This document shows positions 6,572 to 7,527 of a stretch of DNA of 7,527 bases, one piece after another; the first letter of the stretch is position 1; each line of letters begins with the position of its first letter. The translations under genes were made by a program, and so were the position numbers. The stretch comes from Candidatus Cloacimonas sp. SDB (GTDB lineage Bacteria > Cloacimonadota > Cloacimonadia > Cloacimonadales > TCS61), in contig LKUH01000471.1 of the NCBI GenBank assembly GCA_001412425.1, positions 1 through 7,527 on the forward strand. Direction: 5' to 3'. The notes beneath the pieces are model-generated. The model was given only the letters and a program-made list of their open reading frames with translations, ran no database searches and had not been told where the DNA came from.

Positions 6572-7039
6572 TTTAATTTCGAGTATTTTATATTTCTTTA
6601 AACCTATGGGAGCCCTTACGGTAACAGAACTGTTAATTTTCTTACCTATAAGTTGTTTACCCACCGGTGATGCAATAGACCTTCTTTCATATTCATCTTC
6701 AGTTTCAAAAACTTCATCAATTCCTACCAGCTGGATCTTGGATATTTCTTCATTATCCAGATTGAGAAGTGTAACTTTGGCTCCGAATCGGACGGCATCC
6801 TTTGGTATTTTTGAAACATCAAGAACCTGTAATTCCGTTAACCTGTTTTTGAGGTGGTTGTATTCGTTCTCGATATTACGTTGTTCCTCACGAGCAGCTT
6901 TATATTCTGCATTTTCGCTTAAATCTCCCATATCTCTAGCTGTAACAACGTTTTTTATGACCTCTTTACGCATTTCTATCAATCTCTGCATTCTTTTCTG
7001 CAGACGATTCATTCCTTCTTTTGTTATGTAACCCGGCAT
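6569..7039 (-). CDS. greA: transcription elongation factor GreA
   Basis: Binds the RNA polymerase secondary channel and stimulates cleavage of the RNA 3' end in backtracked complexes. The 156 residues match the family (E. coli 158). The N-terminal coiled coil covers about 5-75. Its tip holds GDLSENAEYKAAREEQ (38-53), where D39 and E42 are the acidic pair that coordinates the catalytic magnesium, so the protein should be active rather than a Gfh-type inhibitor. The C-terminal FKBP-like domain (about 80-156) ends in the typical SPVGKQLIGKK (123-133) and YKILEI. The ATG overlaps the stop of the upstream gene (TAATG), and an AAGGT about a dozen bases upstream lies within that gene. GreB is less likely, since this organism appears to use the single GreA form with this tip sequence. 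Confidence 0.95.
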   Translation of the reverse strand: MPGYITKEGMNRLQKRMQRLIEMRKEVIKNVVTARDMGDLSENAEYKAAREEQRNIENEYNHLKNRLTELQVLDVSKIPKDAVRFGAKVTLLNLDNEEISKIQLVGIDEVFETEDEYERRSIASPVGKQLIGKKINSSVTVRAPIGLKKYKILEIK

Positions 7040-7527
7040 TATTTTTTGACCTTTTTTTTAAGAATTTTTTGGGAATGTAAACCAATTTTCTTTAATTTTA
7101 TATTACCGCTGTGAGACCAGTGTTCCACCATTTTACTTATTACAGAATTGTTTTCACAGATCGCTTCACTCAATATTTCTGCAAATATCGGATTTCTGGT
7201 ATTCTGATAATTCTGATAAACCGATAAATAGAAGTCGGGATCAAATTTATAGATTTCTTTTAAAATATTGTAATTCAATTTGATCATATTTGATGTTGCA
7301 TATAGCCAGGAGCTTTCTAATTTATGAAATACAGGTTTAATCAGTTCAGCATCACGATGGATTAATTTAATGAGTAATTTCTGAATACTTAAGCACAAAT
7401 AAGGATTATCTTTTTTTATCCATTTTGACAACAGATCCAGATATTTATTTGGTTCTTTTTTAATAAGAGGAAAAATCGCTTTATCAACAATCATGTTACA
7501 AGATTTTTGTTCAGTACAGGAAAAAAG
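7039..7527 (-). CDS. HEAT-like helical repeat protein, partial at window edge
   Basis: I do not recognise a specific family. The frame is open to the right edge: 11 sense codons precede the first ATG at 7494, and that ATG has no ribosome-binding sequence. The gene therefore most likely begins beyond the window and only its C-terminal part is seen. From that ATG the 151 residues appear all-helical with a loose repeat of about 35 residues, near 14-48, 49-84, 86-115 and 117-148. Each repeat has a hydrophobic helix, often with a Trp or Tyr (KWIKKDNPYL, SSWLYAT, VYQNYQNTRNP, EHWSHSGN), then a second Leu/Ile-rich helix. This resembles HEAT or DNA-alkylation-repair-like (AlkD) folds, but no catalytic residue can be assigned. 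The C-terminus is lysine-rich. The stop overlaps the greA start by one base (TAATG), so it is part of the same operon. Confidence 0.7.
   Translation of the reverse strand, partial: LFSCTEQKSCNMIVDKAIFPLIKKEPNKYLDLLSKWIKKDNPYLCLSIQKLLIKLIHRDAELIKPVFHKLESSWLYATSNMIKLNYNILKEIYKFDPDFYLSVYQNYQNTRNPIFAEILSEAICENNSVISKMVEHWSHSGNIKLKKIGLHSQKILKKKVKK

Noticed and set aside
7039..7494. The ATG at 7494 as the true start of the right-edge gene
   Set aside because: It has no Shine-Dalgarno sequence and the frame stays open for 11 more codons to the window edge, so an upstream start is more likely. It is kept only as an alternative.
1..7527. Mobile element, CRISPR array, tRNA, defence or other accessory system
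   Set aside because: I looked for transposase or integrase motifs, regular spaced repeats, terminal inverted repeats and tRNA-like cloverleaf ends and saw none. All recognised genes are housekeeping.

Overview
The window is AT-rich bacterial chromosomal DNA (by eye about one third G+C) that uses the standard code; TGA terminates two of the genes. A BamD-like lipoprotein implies an outer membrane, so a Gram-negative-type (diderm) organism. The gene mix (KMSKS-type TyrRS, stand-alone M50 protease, type I glutamine synthetase, M18 aminopeptidase, bamD next to nadD) and the low G+C would fit an uncultured lineage around the FCB group, for example Cloacimonadota. That placement is a low-confidence impression, not a result.

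Layout. Positions 1-468 hold no convincing gene. They are very AT-rich and carry two exact DnaA boxes plus one consensus-compatible DnaA box, all in the same orientation, followed by a long AT-rich stretch. This is the best candidate in the window for something important: a possible chromosomal replication origin (oriC) or part of one. Positions 469-3767 are a tight plus-strand cluster: tyrS, an M50 intramembrane protease and glnA, with gaps of about 11-12 bases. It ends in a strong intrinsic terminator that lies inside the 3' coding end of the convergent nadD gene. Positions 3750-7527 are a tight minus-strand cluster, read right to left: a HEAT-like helical protein (open at the window edge), greA, an M18 aminopeptidase, a bamD-like lipoprotein and nadD. 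Gaps run from a one-base stop/start overlap to 36 bases.

How the genes work together. All recognised genes are housekeeping: tRNA charging, membrane proteolysis, ammonia assimilation, rescue of backtracked RNA polymerase, peptide turnover, outer-membrane protein assembly and NAD synthesis. Each cluster looks co-transcribed, but the members do not form one pathway. I see no mobile element, CRISPR array, tRNA or rRNA, and no defence or other accessory system. The points worth a second look are the DnaA-box region, the terminator embedded in nadD, departures from usual active-site and regulatory residues in the glutamine synthetase, and the unrecognised helical-repeat protein at the right edge.
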